A stretch of 64,000 nt of DNA, taken from positions 3,152,501-3,216,500 of the forward strand of contig NC_020911.1 in assembly GCF_000155675.2 (NCBI RefSeq). Direction: 5' to 3'. The notes under the pieces were generated by a model. The model was not told the origin of the DNA, made no database searches, and saw only the letters and a list, made by a program, of their open reading frames with translations. The DNA comes from Octadecabacter antarcticus 307. GTDB taxonomy: Bacteria > Pseudomonadota > Alphaproteobacteria > Rhodobacterales > Rhodobacteraceae. Within the stretch, counting starts at the first letter, position 1, and each line of letters opens with the position of its first letter. This document shows, in pieces, positions 6,790 to 15,904 of the stretch. Position numbers and translations under genes: made by a program.

Positions 6790-8118
6790 ATGCTTTTTAA
6801 TCCGATTGAACAAATCGTAATTCTTGGATGGGATTTTTATCTGCCCGTCATCGCCTTTGTGATCATGTGCGCCTTGGCCGTTCCAATTTGGGCCTCCATC
6901 GGTGTTGCCGCGACTATGATGTTGCTTATGGCAGGCGATCTGCCACTGGCCTTACTGGGCGAAAGTCTATTTCACGGCATTGATGCCTTTGCACTGACCG
7001 CTATTCCGTTGTTTATCCTGACGGGTGACGTTCTAGTCCGCACGGGTCTTAGCCGTAAATTCCTCGATGTGGCCGAAGCCCTGACGCAATTCGCCAAAGG
7101 CGGGTTCGGATCGGCCACAGTGCTGGTCTGTGGCATGTTCGCCGCGATTTCCGGTTCGGATGCGGCAGGCGCTGCAGCGGTGGGTCGTATGACAATCGAT
7201 CGTCTGGTCGAAAGCGGCTATCCGCGCCCCTATGCCTGCGCCTTGGTTGCTGCGGGTGCCTGTACCGGCATCCTGATCCCGCCCTCGATTGCGTATATCA
7301 TTGTGGGCCTGATCCTCGGAATATCCGCGTCTACGCTGTTCTTGGCTGCAATCATTCCGGGTGTGTCGATCTTGCTGGCGATCCTGATCACCAACCTCAT
7401 CGTCAACCGCATCTATAATTATGAGGGCGGCGGCAACCTGTCTGCGCGCGAATACTTCTCTCGTCTTTGTCAATCACTGGCGTCGGGTTGGTATGCCTTT
7501 ATCGTCCCCGGCATCATCTTTTACGGCATCTTTTCTGGCCGCCTTACCCCGACTGAGGCCGGTGCCACCGCAGTCGTCGTCACAATTGCCATCGGGTTCA
7601 TCATAGGCACACTGAAACTGGCGCACTTTCCGGCCATGCTGGTCAGTTCCGCCAAGGTCAACGGCATCATTTTGCCCATCATCGCGTTCTCGCTGCCACT
7701 GGCACAGGCGCTGGCGATCATGGGGGTGCCACAGGGGTTCGTGTCTGCTGCGACCGCCATGACCGACAACCCAGCAATCCTGATCCTGATGATGATCGGT
7801 ATCTTGATCGCAGCGGGCTGTGTGATGGAAACAACGCCCAACATCGTGATCCTTGCCCCGATCTTGAAACCACTATCTGACAGCATCGGGATGAACGAAA
7901 TTCAGTTTTGCATCATGATGATAACGGCGTTGGGTGTGGGCTTTATCACACCACCCCTGGGTCTGAACCTGTTCGTGGTCGCGGGCATCAGCGGTGAATC
8001 CATACTCAAGATTGCTTGGCGGGCGATCCCGTTCGTATTGTGTATGCTGATTGTCGTCTTGCTTATCGCATTCATCCCCTCAATTTCCACAGTATTCCTA
8101 CCGGAAATCTATAAATAG
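6790..8118 (+). CDS. dctM: TRAP transporter large permease (DctM family)
   Basis: A 442-aa polytopic protein with about 12 helices, the transport subunit of the tripartite carrier. DctM hallmarks are seen: ALTAIPLFILTGDVLVRTGLS, the GSDAAGAAAVGRM loop near residue 125, ILIPPSIAYIIVG, and the C-terminal FITPPLGLNLFVVAGISG. The first ATG after GAGAGGGGGG is used. It ends the intact part of the operon. Immediately downstream lies only a fragment of the dehydrogenase that probably belonged to the pathway. Confidence 0.92.
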   Translation: MLFNPIEQIVILGWDFYLPVIAFVIMCALAVPIWASIGVAATMMLLMAGDLPLALLGESLFHGIDAFALTAIPLFILTGDVLVRTGLSRKFLDVAEALTQFAKGGFGSATVLVCGMFAAISGSDAAGAAAVGRMTIDRLVESGYPRPYACALVAAGACTGILIPPSIAYIIVGLILGISASTLFLAAIIPGVSILLAILITNLIVNRIYNYEGGGNLSAREYFSRLCQSLASGWYAFIVPGIIFYGIFSGRLTPTEAGATAVVVTIAIGFIIGTLKLAHFPAMLVSSAKVNGIILPIIAFSLPLAQALAIMGVPQGFVSAATAMTDNPAILILMMIGILIAAGCVMETTPNIVILAPILKPLSDSIGMNEIQFCIMMITALGVGFITPPLGLNLFVVAGISGESILKIAWRAIPFVLCMLIVVLLIAFIPSISTVFLPEIYK

Positions 8119-8629
8119 GGCTGAAAATACGGCTCGTTCCTTTTTTAAAAAAGCAACTTTGATGACGCAATCTAGCGCGTCCTAAAGCCGTGATATCGTT
8201 CAATGCATCCTGCGCGATATCATGGCAGGTGGCGATGACAAGACGTGTGATCGTGTTCCACAAAAGCTCAAATGAGACATCCAATTCACACGTGACAACG
8301 TGTAACGACTTACTTAAGCCCAAAAGGCGACTGTTAGCAATATCCAATATGAGATCACAACCGGTTCGATCGTTGGACAGAAAGCGATCCCCGTAGATGT
8401 GGCCGGATGCTATGTCCCCGGTGGTCGCTACAGCCATATCGCCAGCGCAATCATGACAGTAACAAAGGCTATGTCCGCATAACAGCAGCGTTCAGCAACG
8501 CTGTGTTTTAGATTCTGTTTTCAAACACTGTGGTTGGAAACTGTGTTGCGCTACTATCAAGTCAGTTTCATTTGACAGTGCCGTTAGAGTATCGATTTAA
8601 AAAGATGTAAACCCGCCAATGTCTGAGAT
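8119..8629 (+). pseudogene. Relic of HisD-family (HpsN-like) dehydrogenase in a gene-poor gap
   Basis: Codons at about 8375-8482 read VGQKAIPVDVAGCYVPGGRYSHIASAIMTVTKA before a TAA. The CYVPGGRYSHIASAIMTVT block is typical of the HisD superfamily branch that includes sulfopropanediol dehydrogenase HpsN. Only about 35 codons remain. The sequence before and after (8119-8370 and 8483-8629) gives no recognisable protein on either strand. Its position right after the TRAP genes matches the usual hps gene order. The identification rests on recognising one motif. Confidence 0.6.
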
Positions 8630-9463
8630 TCATCCCCAAGAGATAGCCAACAGATAGCCTCCAAAGAGGATCAATCCGACGCCGGTTGACCGAACAAAAA
8701 TCTGACCGTTCGGAATGAACTTTTCGATCAGCACGTAGATGGCAATGCCAACGATCCAGTATAGGTTCATGATCCCACCAACGAAGAGAAGTGCCATTAA
8801 GGCCCAACAGCAGCCCAGGCAGTAAACACCATGCCGCGCACCTGTCCGGAACGCACCCCAGGAACCCGGACGGCTATGTTCTGCAAGGAAAAATGCAGGC
8901 GACTTGCAATAGCGAAGACAGGATTCCTTAAGACTGGAAAGTTGGTAAAGGCCCGAACAAATCAAAACTATCGCTGCAAACGTGTGAGAGTTGACCGCCA
9001 TCATTGGGCCGCTCAACAGGCCCCAACTCTCGGCTCCGAATTGTAATCCAGTGGCGGCGGCGCTGAAAAACGCCCAAGCAACCAAATACCCAAAAAGAAA
9101 CAGAAAGCTGAGAGGAACAGCTCTGTCTCCTTCCGATCCCATTCGCTTAAGCGCAGTGTAAAGAAGCAGCATCGGAGCGGCACTTGGAATCATCATGGCG
9201 ATCATCATGATCCACCACATGAGAAAAATTAGGACAACATATTTGCCTGTCCAAACTGGCTGCACGCCCATCGACATGGGTTCGCCAATCGGTTGCGCCA
9301 TCCGCGTCATTTCCAACGCCGTCATGTTCATGCCAACGCCAAAATAGGTGTAAATTCCCGCAAGCAAGGCAATCAGAACCGCCGCGAAGGCGACAATGCG
9401 CTGATCCTGTCGGACCAGTCTTTCGACTGGTCCGACCTGTGATCGCTGAGTATTATTAAACAT
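8630..9463 (-). CDS. DUF2182 integral membrane protein
   Basis: A 277-aa membrane protein with about seven helices. The family pattern is visible: LIFLMWWIMMIAMMIPSAAPMLLLYTALKR in the first third and GARHGVYCLGCCWALMALLFVGGIMNLYW in the last third, with the His-Gly-x-Tyr-Cys-x-Gly-Cys-Cys-Trp cluster that suggests metal binding. The gene is 15 bp downstream of the DUF1326 gene on the same strand. That pairing is common in alphaproteobacteria, and the two probably form one two-gene unit. The biochemical function is not known to me. Confidence 0.85.
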   Translation of the reverse strand: MFNNTQRSQVGPVERLVRQDQRIVAFAAVLIALLAGIYTYFGVGMNMTALEMTRMAQPIGEPMSMGVQPVWTGKYVVLIFLMWWIMMIAMMIPSAAPMLLLYTALKRMGSEGDRAVPLSFLFLFGYLVAWAFFSAAATGLQFGAESWGLLSGPMMAVNSHTFAAIVLICSGLYQLSSLKESCLRYCKSPAFFLAEHSRPGSWGAFRTGARHGVYCLGCCWALMALLFVGGIMNLYWIVGIAIYVLIEKFIPNGQIFVRSTGVGLILFGGYLLAISWG

Positions 9464-9478
9464 TTCTCAGGCCCGCGC

Positions 9479-10117
9479 TCAGGCAGTAACCCTGCCCTGG
9501 CCCGTCAAATGAAGACTGGCAAGATGCGCATGTGTGCCAGTGTTTTGAAGCAATTCGAGTTTACCGCCCGTCGTCTTCGTACGACCCTTAGCCATTTCAG
9601 CAAATCCGAACTCAAACCCGTGCGGCAACGCAATCCCAACACGGTGTGGATCACCTGAGACAATATTCGGGATCGGTTCTACATTGATCTCAAATATACC
9701 ATCAACAACACCCTTACCGATGCGATCGTCCAAATTCATAGCCAGCGAAATCGGTTGGTAGAGTGTTTCATGCTTGTTCGGACACATTGCACTGAACACA
9801 AACCACATGGTGGCCATCTCCTCGGTGTCAGCCCCTGTCATGATGGCCTCAAGCGCTGTTCTTTGCGCATCATTTGCTTTTGGTTCGATAATGAGCTGCA
9901 TTTCACCGTTGCCCTCATGAATAGGCCCAGGCCACTTAAAGACGCCCGCAGCCATCAAACCGTCCAGCTTTGTGTCGCCGTAATGACCTTTATTAACCCT
10001 GTAAACGACAGCAGCTTCACAAATTCCGTCCGTCGGCAAAACACCAAACTGACACGGGCATCCGAAATTGCAGTTACAATTTGCCAGTTCCTCGCCCTGA
10101 ATGCTCCAGTCTTTCAT
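9479..10117 (-). CDS. DUF1326 domain protein
   Basis: A 212-aa soluble protein starting MKDWSIQGEELANCNCNFGCPCQFG. The CNCNFGCPCQFG cysteine cluster near residues 13-24 is the hallmark of DUF1326 and implies metal binding or thiol chemistry. The rest is a conserved beta-rich domain (IEPKANDAQRTALEAIMTG, VVDGIFEINVEPIPNIVSG). It is the first gene of a two-gene unit with the DUF2182 protein. No function is established that I can name. Confidence 0.85.
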   Translation of the reverse strand: MKDWSIQGEELANCNCNFGCPCQFGVLPTDGICEAAVVYRVNKGHYGDTKLDGLMAAGVFKWPGPIHEGNGEMQLIIEPKANDAQRTALEAIMTGADTEEMATMWFVFSAMCPNKHETLYQPISLAMNLDDRIGKGVVDGIFEINVEPIPNIVSGDPHRVGIALPHGFEFGFAEMAKGRTKTTGGKLELLQNTGTHAHLASLHLTGQGRVTA

Positions 10118-10692
10118 AGCTTATTCCCCCTTTATGCGACTGCTTTGTGCAGCAACTTAAAAGCTCAATGCCCTTGCTGGGATAACATGCCTCTACGCGC
10201 CCAAAATCCGCGGGCACCCTTTTTTATCGTGAACGACGGTTAGCACAGTTATGTGAATGTGCCTATTTTTTAAGCAAAGTGGGCTCTCTAGGGGGATGCT
10301 GCGCTTTTTTTGGATAGATTTATCTGCACCAGAGTCCGCACAGCAGACCTTGGTGCACTCCACAGCGTATGACAGCTTACCACCCACAACGTCGAACACA
10401 ACAAAAGTCAGCAACAGACCATAATGCAGACAGAGCACCAGCAAGCCTTGCGTAATCGAAGCCACTCTACCCATTTATGCTATGGGCAAAAGCTGCCTAT
10501 GAGGAGCAGCAAACTTTGATATTGGGCGCGCTAGATACCCAATCCGACTTTATTAATTAGAAACTGTACCGCCACAGCTCCCAGCAAACTCGATGTCGGC
10601 AGAAAAGTGCGATGCTTCGAACTACCAAAACAGCATAATAATCCGTCCTGCTGCTTACCTAATGCTCCACAAGTCAGCAAAGTATTAAGTGA
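10118..10692. other. Gene-poor intergenic stretch
   Basis: Short open frames occur on both strands but none has a convincing start, composition or homology that I recognise. The segment around 10370-10400 resembles other intergenic repeats of the window. I see no RNA gene. Confidence 0.5.
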
Positions 10693-10808
10693 ACCACTAC
10701 CGGCCGAGGCCGGTAGCATCGCGATTAGAATGTAATTCCAGATACTGCAGGATGACATCGTCGGCGACATTTCCTGACGTTGTCGAGAAATATCCACAGG
10801 CCAAAAAC
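10693..10808 (-). mobile_element. IS200 right-end fragment
   Basis: About 115 bp match the start of the IS200 at 36782: an end hairpin ACCGG/CCGGT followed by the last codons of tnpA on the minus strand (SNVTDDVILQYLELH-like). The element is cut at about 10808 by the IS1182 fragment. Confidence 0.75.
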
Positions 10809-11087
10809 CATACAATATGCCGTTTCAATGCGACTGCGAAAGAAGGTCGAAATGCTCTTCGCAAGCCTCAAACGCATTCTTGGGTTGGGACGGCAGATTG
10901 AGATGACGAGGACCACGCGGCGCAAATGACGAGTTCCTCCTCGCCGCGACCGCCCAAAACCGCCGCAAACTAGCCAAGATCTTTCCTGCACCGCAGCAAA
11001 TGCGCAAAGCGTGACAAGAAAGGCGCTCGCGCCCTGTTCAACGCCCAACTTTCTGCGCCAGCAACACGGTGTTTTTCAACAAAATCG
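10809..11087 (+). mobile_element. IS1182-family 3' fragment
   Basis: This sequence closely repeats the last 270 bp of the next element: RLRKKVEMLF, then SLKRILGLGR, and the end TTTTTCAACA-AATCGGC. It is thus a truncated copy in tandem with the following IS1182. Confidence 0.8.
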
Positions 11088-11500
11088 GCTTATCCTGTTG
11101 AAAAAATCTTGTTGATTTGAGGCTCTCCGGCTGATTCAATTATCCTTGATAACGGGGGGTGATTGCGATGTTGGGACCGAAGCAAGAGGCGCAAGGCGCG
11201 TTGTTTTATGAGTTTTCGATCGACGATCACGTCCCTCAGGATCACTTGCTGCGATCCATTGACCGCTTCGCTGATCTGTCTGGCATCCGTCAGCATTTGG
11301 CGCCATTTTACAGCAACACCGGCCGTCCCTCGATTGATCCCGAACTTCTGATCCGGATGTTGCTGGTCGGTTATTGTCTCGGCATTCGTTCGGAGCGTAG
11401 GCTTTGCGAAGAGGTTCATCTGAACCTCGCATATCGGTGGTTCTGCCGCCTCGATTTGACGGATCGCGTGCCGGACCATTCGACATTCTCCAAGAACCGC

Positions 11501-11539
11501 CCCTCTCATGGTTTGCAAGCAAACCACTGCCGGGCAGTG
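11501..11539 (+). repeat. Hairpin element in IS1182 transposase (39 nt, in frame)
   Basis: CCCTCTC, stem TGGTTTGC/GCAAACCA with AA loop, then CTGCCGGGCAGTG. It inserts PSHGLQANHCRAV between SKNR and HGRFRDSDL without breaking the frame. Confidence 0.9.
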
Positions 11540-11917
11540 CATGGTCGTTTCCGCGACAGCGATCTGCTGCGTCACTTGTTTGAAACGACTGTGGCGCGAT
11601 GCATGGCGGAGGGGTTGGTGAGTGGCCAGCGCTTTGCGGCAGATGCCAGTTTGATCGAAGCTGACGCTAACAAGCAGAACTCAACACCGAAGGCCGATTG
11701 GGATCACAGCGCGATCGACCCATCACAAGCACCGCGCGCTGTGATGGAATATCTTGGCGTTCTAGATGACGCTGCATTTGGTGCCGCCTCAGAAGTGGAA
11801 CCCAAGTTCACATCGCATTCTGACCCAGCCAGCCAGTGGACCGCAGCACGCAAAGGTCCTGCATTCTTTGCCTATTCAACCAATTACTTGATCGACACGG
11901 GTAATGCCGTGATTGTC

Positions 11918-11957
11918 CCCTCTCATGGTTTGCAGCGCAAACGACCGCCGGGCAATG
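11918..11957 (+). repeat. Hairpin element in IS1182 transposase (40 nt)
   Basis: CCCTCTC, stem TGGTTTGC/GCAAACGA with AGC loop, then CCGCCGGGCAATG. Target GTC^GATGTTGAG. It shifts the frame. Confidence 0.9.
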
Positions 11958-12140
11958 GATGTTGAGGCCACGCGGTCGATCTGTCAGGCCGAAGTTGGGT
12001 CCGTGCGCACGATGCTGGATCGCGTCAAAGATAGGTTTGATTTAGATCCTGAACGCATCATCGCAGATACCGCTTACGGGTCCGGCCCGATGCTGGGATG
12101 GTTAGTGGATCGTGGCATCGCCCCGCACATCCCTGTCATT

Positions 12141-12177
12141 CACTGCCCGGCAGTGCATGTTCGCATGCACGAAAGGG
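12141..12177 (-). repeat. Hairpin element in IS1182 transposase (37 nt, reversed)
   Basis: On the minus strand CCCTTTC, stem GTGCATG/CATGCAC with CGAA loop, then TGCCGGGCAGTG. Excision restores PVIDKASRTDG. Confidence 0.85.
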
Positions 12178-12740
12178 GATAAAGCCAGTCGCACCGATGG
12201 CACCTGGAGTAGGGAAGACTTTGAGTGGGACGCTGAGAACAACCAATACATCTGCCCGGAAGGCGAAGCGCTCAAGCAGTTCCGCCGCAACTACTCCGAC
12301 CCCAGTCGAGGCCCCGACGGCAAGGGCGTCGCCAAGTATCAGGCGCTAAAGTTGTCGTGCCAAGCCTGTCCCTCAAAACCTAAATGTTGCCCGAATGCAG
12401 ATGTGCGCAAGATCACCCGCGAAGAACACGAAGACGCACGACAGGTCGCCCGCGATATTGCTAAGACCAAGCAATATGTCATCTCAATGAGACTACGAAA
12501 GAAGGTCGAGATGCTCTTCGCTCACCTCAAACGCATCTGGGGCTAGGACGGCTTCGATTACGAGGACCATGCGGCGCAAATGACGAATTCCTCCTCGCAG
12601 CAACCGCCCAAAACCTCCGCAAACTAGCCAAGATCTTTCCTGCACCGCAGCAAGCGTGCAAAGCCTGATAAGAAAGGCGCTTGCACCCAGTTCAACGCCA
12701 GACTTTCTGCGCCAGCAATACGGTGTTTTTCAACAGAATC

Positions 12741-12980
12741 GGCCGGAAGCTGACTTACGCCGTGGCCGCATCCAATGACCGCTTTGAACCCTGCGCGACC
12801 AACGCTGCAATGCAATAACTTTGCACAATGGACAGGCAGTAAACATTCCCAGAGGCAAAATGCATAGAACCAGGATATAATGGCAACGGCGTTCACTCCA
12901 GTAGCTGGAATATTAGGCAGTTCCGGTATATAGTTGCGTTCGTGCACTGACATTTGAGTGTTTATACGAAGGGAAAAATA
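12741..12980. other. Intergenic region before LCCL gene
   Basis: No gene is recognised. The segment around 12770-12810 resembles dispersed intergenic repeat sequence. The end holds the GAAGGGA ribosome-binding site of the next gene. Confidence 0.5.
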
Positions 12981-13352
12981 ATGAAATCACTGTTTGCAGC
13001 TGGATGGCTTATCATTTCAATCGCAATATTTTTAGGCGTGTCGGCAGAACAAGTTAACGCACAATCCAATACGCAATGTGCCCTAACAATGCCGCAAGGG
13101 GTGAGTTATCATCAGTGCAGTTGCGCCCCAGATCAAGGATCGACTGCGCCATTCTGGGGGAATGGGCCTTATACGGCGGATAGTGATCTGTGCAGTGCAG
13201 CGCGGCACGCAGGTATTGTTGGCGAGCATGGCGGAGTGATCAAAGTTTTGCGGGTGCAGGGACTAGAAAGCTATTGGGGCAGCACATCAAATGGTTGGAC
13301 ATCGCAAGGTTGGGGAACCTTTACTTCTAGTATTATCTTTAACAGAAACTAA
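12981..13352 (+). CDS. Secreted LCCL-domain protein
   Basis: A 123-aa protein starting MKSLFAAGWLIISIAIFLG after GAAGGGA; a signal peptide ends near AEQVNAQS. The mature part is almost entirely one LCCL domain: YTADSDLCSAARHAGIVGEHGGVIKVL, then the YWGSTSNGWTSQGWGTFTSSIIF ending, with cysteines placed as in the family. LCCL domains are extracellular modules first seen in Limulus factor C and cochlin and occur singly in bacterial secreted proteins. Ligand unknown. It stands alone, followed by about 200 bp of noncoding DNA and another secreted protein gene on the same strand. Confidence 0.85.
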   Translation: MKSLFAAGWLIISIAIFLGVSAEQVNAQSNTQCALTMPQGVSYHQCSCAPDQGSTAPFWGNGPYTADSDLCSAARHAGIVGEHGGVIKVLRVQGLESYWGSTSNGWTSQGWGTFTSSIIFNRN

Positions 13353-13549
13353 AAAATCGCTCCAAAAACGCTGCGGTAAGTCATTATTTTAATGTGAAAC
13401 ATTTGGCTCATCGCTGACAATAAAATCAGCAGGCTCGATGAACTATTGCGGCGTTACCTTGGCACGGCGAGTCTATAAGCTTGCTTGTCTTTCAAGATTG
13501 AGACAGGTTTAGGCCAGCTTATTGGCTCAATTTAGGGTAATTATTTCTA

Positions 13550-14263
13550 ATGAAATTTTATAAAAAACTATGCCGAAGCTCTGTTCAGGCACTCTTTTTC
13601 TTTTATGTAACAGGGGCTTCAGCCCAGACATTGCCAAACGGGACCTTCGCCCAAACCAGTTGGGGTGCGATGGAGTTCAGCTGTATCAGTTCAGATCTTT
13701 GCTTTGCGTCATATGAAAATGGAACAGCGTTTCTGTATTTTTCCAGTCCCAATCGGGATGCCAACTTTCAGGGGTATTGGGCCGAAGCAGAGTCATCGGA
13801 ACCTTGTGCCGACAACCTGCAATTTCCCAACATTGGCACAAACGCGTGGGGCCGGGTAAATTTATCATTCGACAATGACGGTGACACCTGGACGGGAGTT
13901 TGGGGATATTGCAACGCACCGCTAACAATGGACCTGGTCGGTGCACGCAGCGGTACGTCGCAAACGCAATCAACACAGACTGAAATAAGAGCAGAATGTA
14001 AAATTACTGAAGGCCGTGAAGTGCTCAGCGGGCCATGCCTGTTTGAAGCAAGCGAAGACGGGTCTTTCTATGTCGTAACTGATGAAATCCCTGGGTTAAG
14101 TGACGTAATAAGCAGCATCAGTGTCACCATTTTAGAACAAGGTATTGCCGAAGTCAGAGGCCTGACTAGGGATGGCATAAATTCTCGATGGGGCCCGGCA
14201 CAGCGGTCAACAACCGACAGCGCCTGTTGGACAGGGGCAGATTTTGAAATTTGCGCTTACTAG
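13550..14263 (+). CDS. Secreted protein of unknown function, 237 aa
   Basis: The start ATG at 13550 opens with MKFYKKLCRSSVQALFFFYVTGASAQ, a clear Sec signal peptide. The mature protein is acidic, rich in Trp, Gly and Cys, and beta-rich in appearance (WGAMEFSCISSDLCFASY, DGDTWTGVWGYCNAP). Cysteine pairs suggest disulfides in the periplasm or outside the cell. I recognise no family. It is convergent with the next secreted protein gene, with about 190 bp between stop codons. Confidence 0.7.
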   Translation: MKFYKKLCRSSVQALFFFYVTGASAQTLPNGTFAQTSWGAMEFSCISSDLCFASYENGTAFLYFSSPNRDANFQGYWAEAESSEPCADNLQFPNIGTNAWGRVNLSFDNDGDTWTGVWGYCNAPLTMDLVGARSGTSQTQSTQTEIRAECKITEGREVLSGPCLFEASEDGSFYVVTDEIPGLSDVISSISVTILEQGIAEVRGLTRDGINSRWGPAQRSTTDSACWTGADFEICAY

Positions 14264-14456
14264 GGCCAGGACCGTCGGTCCGTTCTCTCCAGACGCTGAC
14301 GTCAGACACGCAAACGCTAACCATCATTCTGGTCAAGCCTCGGTTTCTTAGCTGCAATACTGAGCGTGATTTGAGCCCACTTTTAACATTCCAGATTGGA
14401 GGCTGATTGCAAAAAAAACGTCAGGTAATGTCATGGATGCTGTGGTACAGCCTGAA

Positions 14457-15044
14457 TTATTCGCGTGGAATATATCCCGGATCAATTTGCCTACATGGAT
14501 TAGTTCCCCACGCGGCATCCGCAATTTCACGGGCCCTAACGTTAGATTCTGGCCCGCTGTAATTGACTATTGCTATCGGGCAGGCATGGTCTGACCCAAA
14601 TTTCATGATGTCCAAGCGTTGTCCCTTATATTCATCCGGTCCATAAATTGTCCGGAAAATAGCAGCGAACGGTGTCCAAACCCCATCCACTGCCTCAACC
14701 CGCCACTCAATAGTTATCACGTCTTCATCGTTGGCAAACAGATCACCAAAATGGCCGCTTACTGCCCACTTATAGTTGGGGTTTTCATTATCGTTTTCAG
14801 TCAAATAATGTTCTGTTTCAGGCGTGAAATATGAAGCATGTTCAGTCCTCTCAACCAAGAAGTCCGGTCCATTCTCCATCTCGCATCTTGATAAGGCCCA
14901 CCGATCGCCGGTTCTCACAAGGGGGCAATCCTCAAACTTAAACTGATCATAATTGCTGGATATTTGACCCTGTGCAGATGCTTCTCCAACAAATATTAGG
15001 TTTGTAGACAAAAGAAGTGTCAAAACAAGGCTGGTTCGAAGCAT
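14457..15044 (-). CDS. Secreted protein of unknown function, 195 aa
   Basis: Starts MLRTSLVLTLLLSTNLIFVGEASAQ, a signal peptide cleaved after ASA. The mature part is acidic and has four cysteines (EDCPLVRTGDRWALSRCEMENG and DHACP to NPCRQ). The pattern RTGDRW with CEMENGPDF and IEWRVEAVDGVWTPFAAIFR suggests a small beta domain. I recognise no family. Like its two neighbours it is exported and cysteine-bearing, so this is a small cluster of secreted proteins bounded by IS relics. Confidence 0.7.
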   Translation of the reverse strand: MLRTSLVLTLLLSTNLIFVGEASAQGQISSNYDQFKFEDCPLVRTGDRWALSRCEMENGPDFLVERTEHASYFTPETEHYLTENDNENPNYKWAVSGHFGDLFANDEDVITIEWRVEAVDGVWTPFAAIFRTIYGPDEYKGQRLDIMKFGSDHACPIAIVNYSGPESNVRAREIADAAWGTNPCRQIDPGYIPRE

Positions 15045-15225
15045 AATAAGTCCTTAATTCGGTTTGAATTTACAGCAGGTAACCCCAAGCTCTCCGTCTA
15101 TTGCGTACGCTTAAAAGAAAAGCATTACTAGTGCAGAGTACCCTACTCTAAAATGAGGAACTGCAGTTTTGTCCGCACAGCGGACCTCCGCGCATCGCGC
15201 AGCGAAATGATCCGCCATGAAGTCC

Positions 15226-15264
15226 CCTCTCATTGATTGCAAAGCAATCAACTGCCGGGCAGCG
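15226..15264 (+). repeat. Hairpin element in IS3 orfB relic (39 nt)
   Basis: CCTCTC, stem TTGATTGC/GCAATCAA with AAA loop, then CTGCCGGGCAGCG. The same site is occupied in the copy at 28201-28239, whose loop is ACA. Confidence 0.88.
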
Positions 15265-15377
15265 ATAGACCAAGTATTGTTTGGCGCATCAGGCACGGCC
15301 AGCGGTTCAGGTTTGTCCCGCTTCAGGCGCTTTTTAGGCTTGATCCGCAGGTTCAGCTCCAGTTAGCAGTAGATCCG

Positions 15378-15417
15378 CCTGACGGTGATTGCATACAATC
15401 ACCGTCAGGCCAGTGGG
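15378..15417 (+). repeat. Hairpin element variant (40 nt)
   Basis: CCTGACGG TGATTG, loop CATA, CAATCA CCGTCAGG, then CCAGTGGG: a 14-bp perfect stem. The equivalent site in the other IS copy (28353-28368) keeps only CCTGACGG plus CCAGTGGG. Confidence 0.8.
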
Positions 15418-15461
15418 ATAAACGCGTTTGTGGTTCCAGCAGTAGCCCTGCACGTTGCGCA

Positions 15462-15555
15462 GAGGCTTTGTTGCACAAATCCAATGAGGGGTGTGCTTCC
15501 CCTTTCCCCAGACGGACTTATTCTACTGGCTCTGTGACAGGTATGCCTAGAGCAG
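15462..15555. mobile_element. IS5-family (IS903-like) end fragment
   Basis: GAGGCTTTGTTGCACAAAT at 15462-15480 is the inverse of the IS5-type end at 47245-47264. About 75 bp of undefined sequence follow before the next IS begins. Confidence 0.7.
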
Positions 15556-15628
15556 TGTAGCGGTTTGGTCTTGTCACGGTTTAGTTCCCGTCTCTTTCGA
15601 GCAATGTTTGCTATGAAGGAGATAGAGA

Positions 15629-15904
15629 ATGGCAAAGAGATACACAGATGAGTTTCGGCGTGATGCGGTGCGCATGGCGACGACGAGTGGGTTAACGCGG
15701 CCTCAACTTTCATCAGATTTAGGGGTTGGGCTTTCGACGCTGAACAAATGGGTTCAACAGCATCAACACGATGACCTGATGTCAGGACCGCATCAAGACG
15801 TTGAGAAGGAGAACACGCGGCTTCGCAAGGAAGTCCGTCTGCTGCGCGAGGAGAGGGAAGTGTTAAAAAAGGCGGCGATCTTCTTTGCAGGCCAAAGCCG
15901 GTGA
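15629..15904 (+). CDS. IS3 transposase subunit OrfA
   Basis: A 91-aa DNA-binding subunit with start ATG 15629 after AAGGAGAT. Helix-turn-helix at residues about 20-42 (LTRPQLSSDLGVGLSTLNKWVQ), then a heptad-rich leucine zipper (ENTRLRKEVRLLREEREVLKKA). The last bases overlap orfB by 4 nt (GTGAG), where a programmed -1 frameshift or translational coupling would produce OrfAB. Intact. Confidence 0.92.
   Translation: MAKRYTDEFRRDAVRMATTSGLTRPQLSSDLGVGLSTLNKWVQQHQHDDLMSGPHQDVEKENTRLRKEVRLLREEREVLKKAAIFFAGQSR

Larger units (their letters stand above)
11168..12667 (+). pseudogene. IS1182-family transposase with three hairpin insertions
   Basis: The likely start is ATG 11168 (MLGPKQEAQGALFYEFSIDD). 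The N-terminal DNA-binding domain (HLLRSIDRFADLSGIRQHL, RPSIDPELLIRMLLVGYCLG) and the DDE core (RFAADASLIEADANKQ) are clear, followed by a zinc-ribbon-like segment with LSCQACPSKPKCCPNAD. Three hairpin elements interrupt it: 11501-11539 (39 nt, in frame, adds 13 codons), 11918-11957 (40 nt, frameshift) and 12141-12177 (37 nt, opposite orientation, frameshift). A single-base loss near 12540 creates an early TAG; the true C-terminus would run to about 12667. The transposase is not functional. Confidence 0.88.
11088..12740 (+). mobile_element. IS1182-family element, degenerate
   Basis: Bounded by CCTGTTGAAAAAAT near 11092 and TTTTTCAACAGAATCGG near 12724-12740, which are inverted relative to each other. 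One transposase gene is present, carrying three hairpin elements and a frameshift. Confidence 0.8.
15205..15461 (-). mobile_element. IS3-family relic B', orfB fragment
   Basis: The minus strand matches the orfB of the IS3 at 27666-28994: [28 protein letters not shown] is shared. Both copies carry a hairpin element at the same place (here 15226-15264). A second element at 15378-15417 corresponds to a 16-nt remnant in the other copy. The piece is cut at 15462 by an IS5 end. Confidence 0.85.

Noticed and set aside
10193..10474. Possible small minus-strand gene
   Set aside because: No ribosome-binding site, odd composition and no recognisable motif; left as intergenic.
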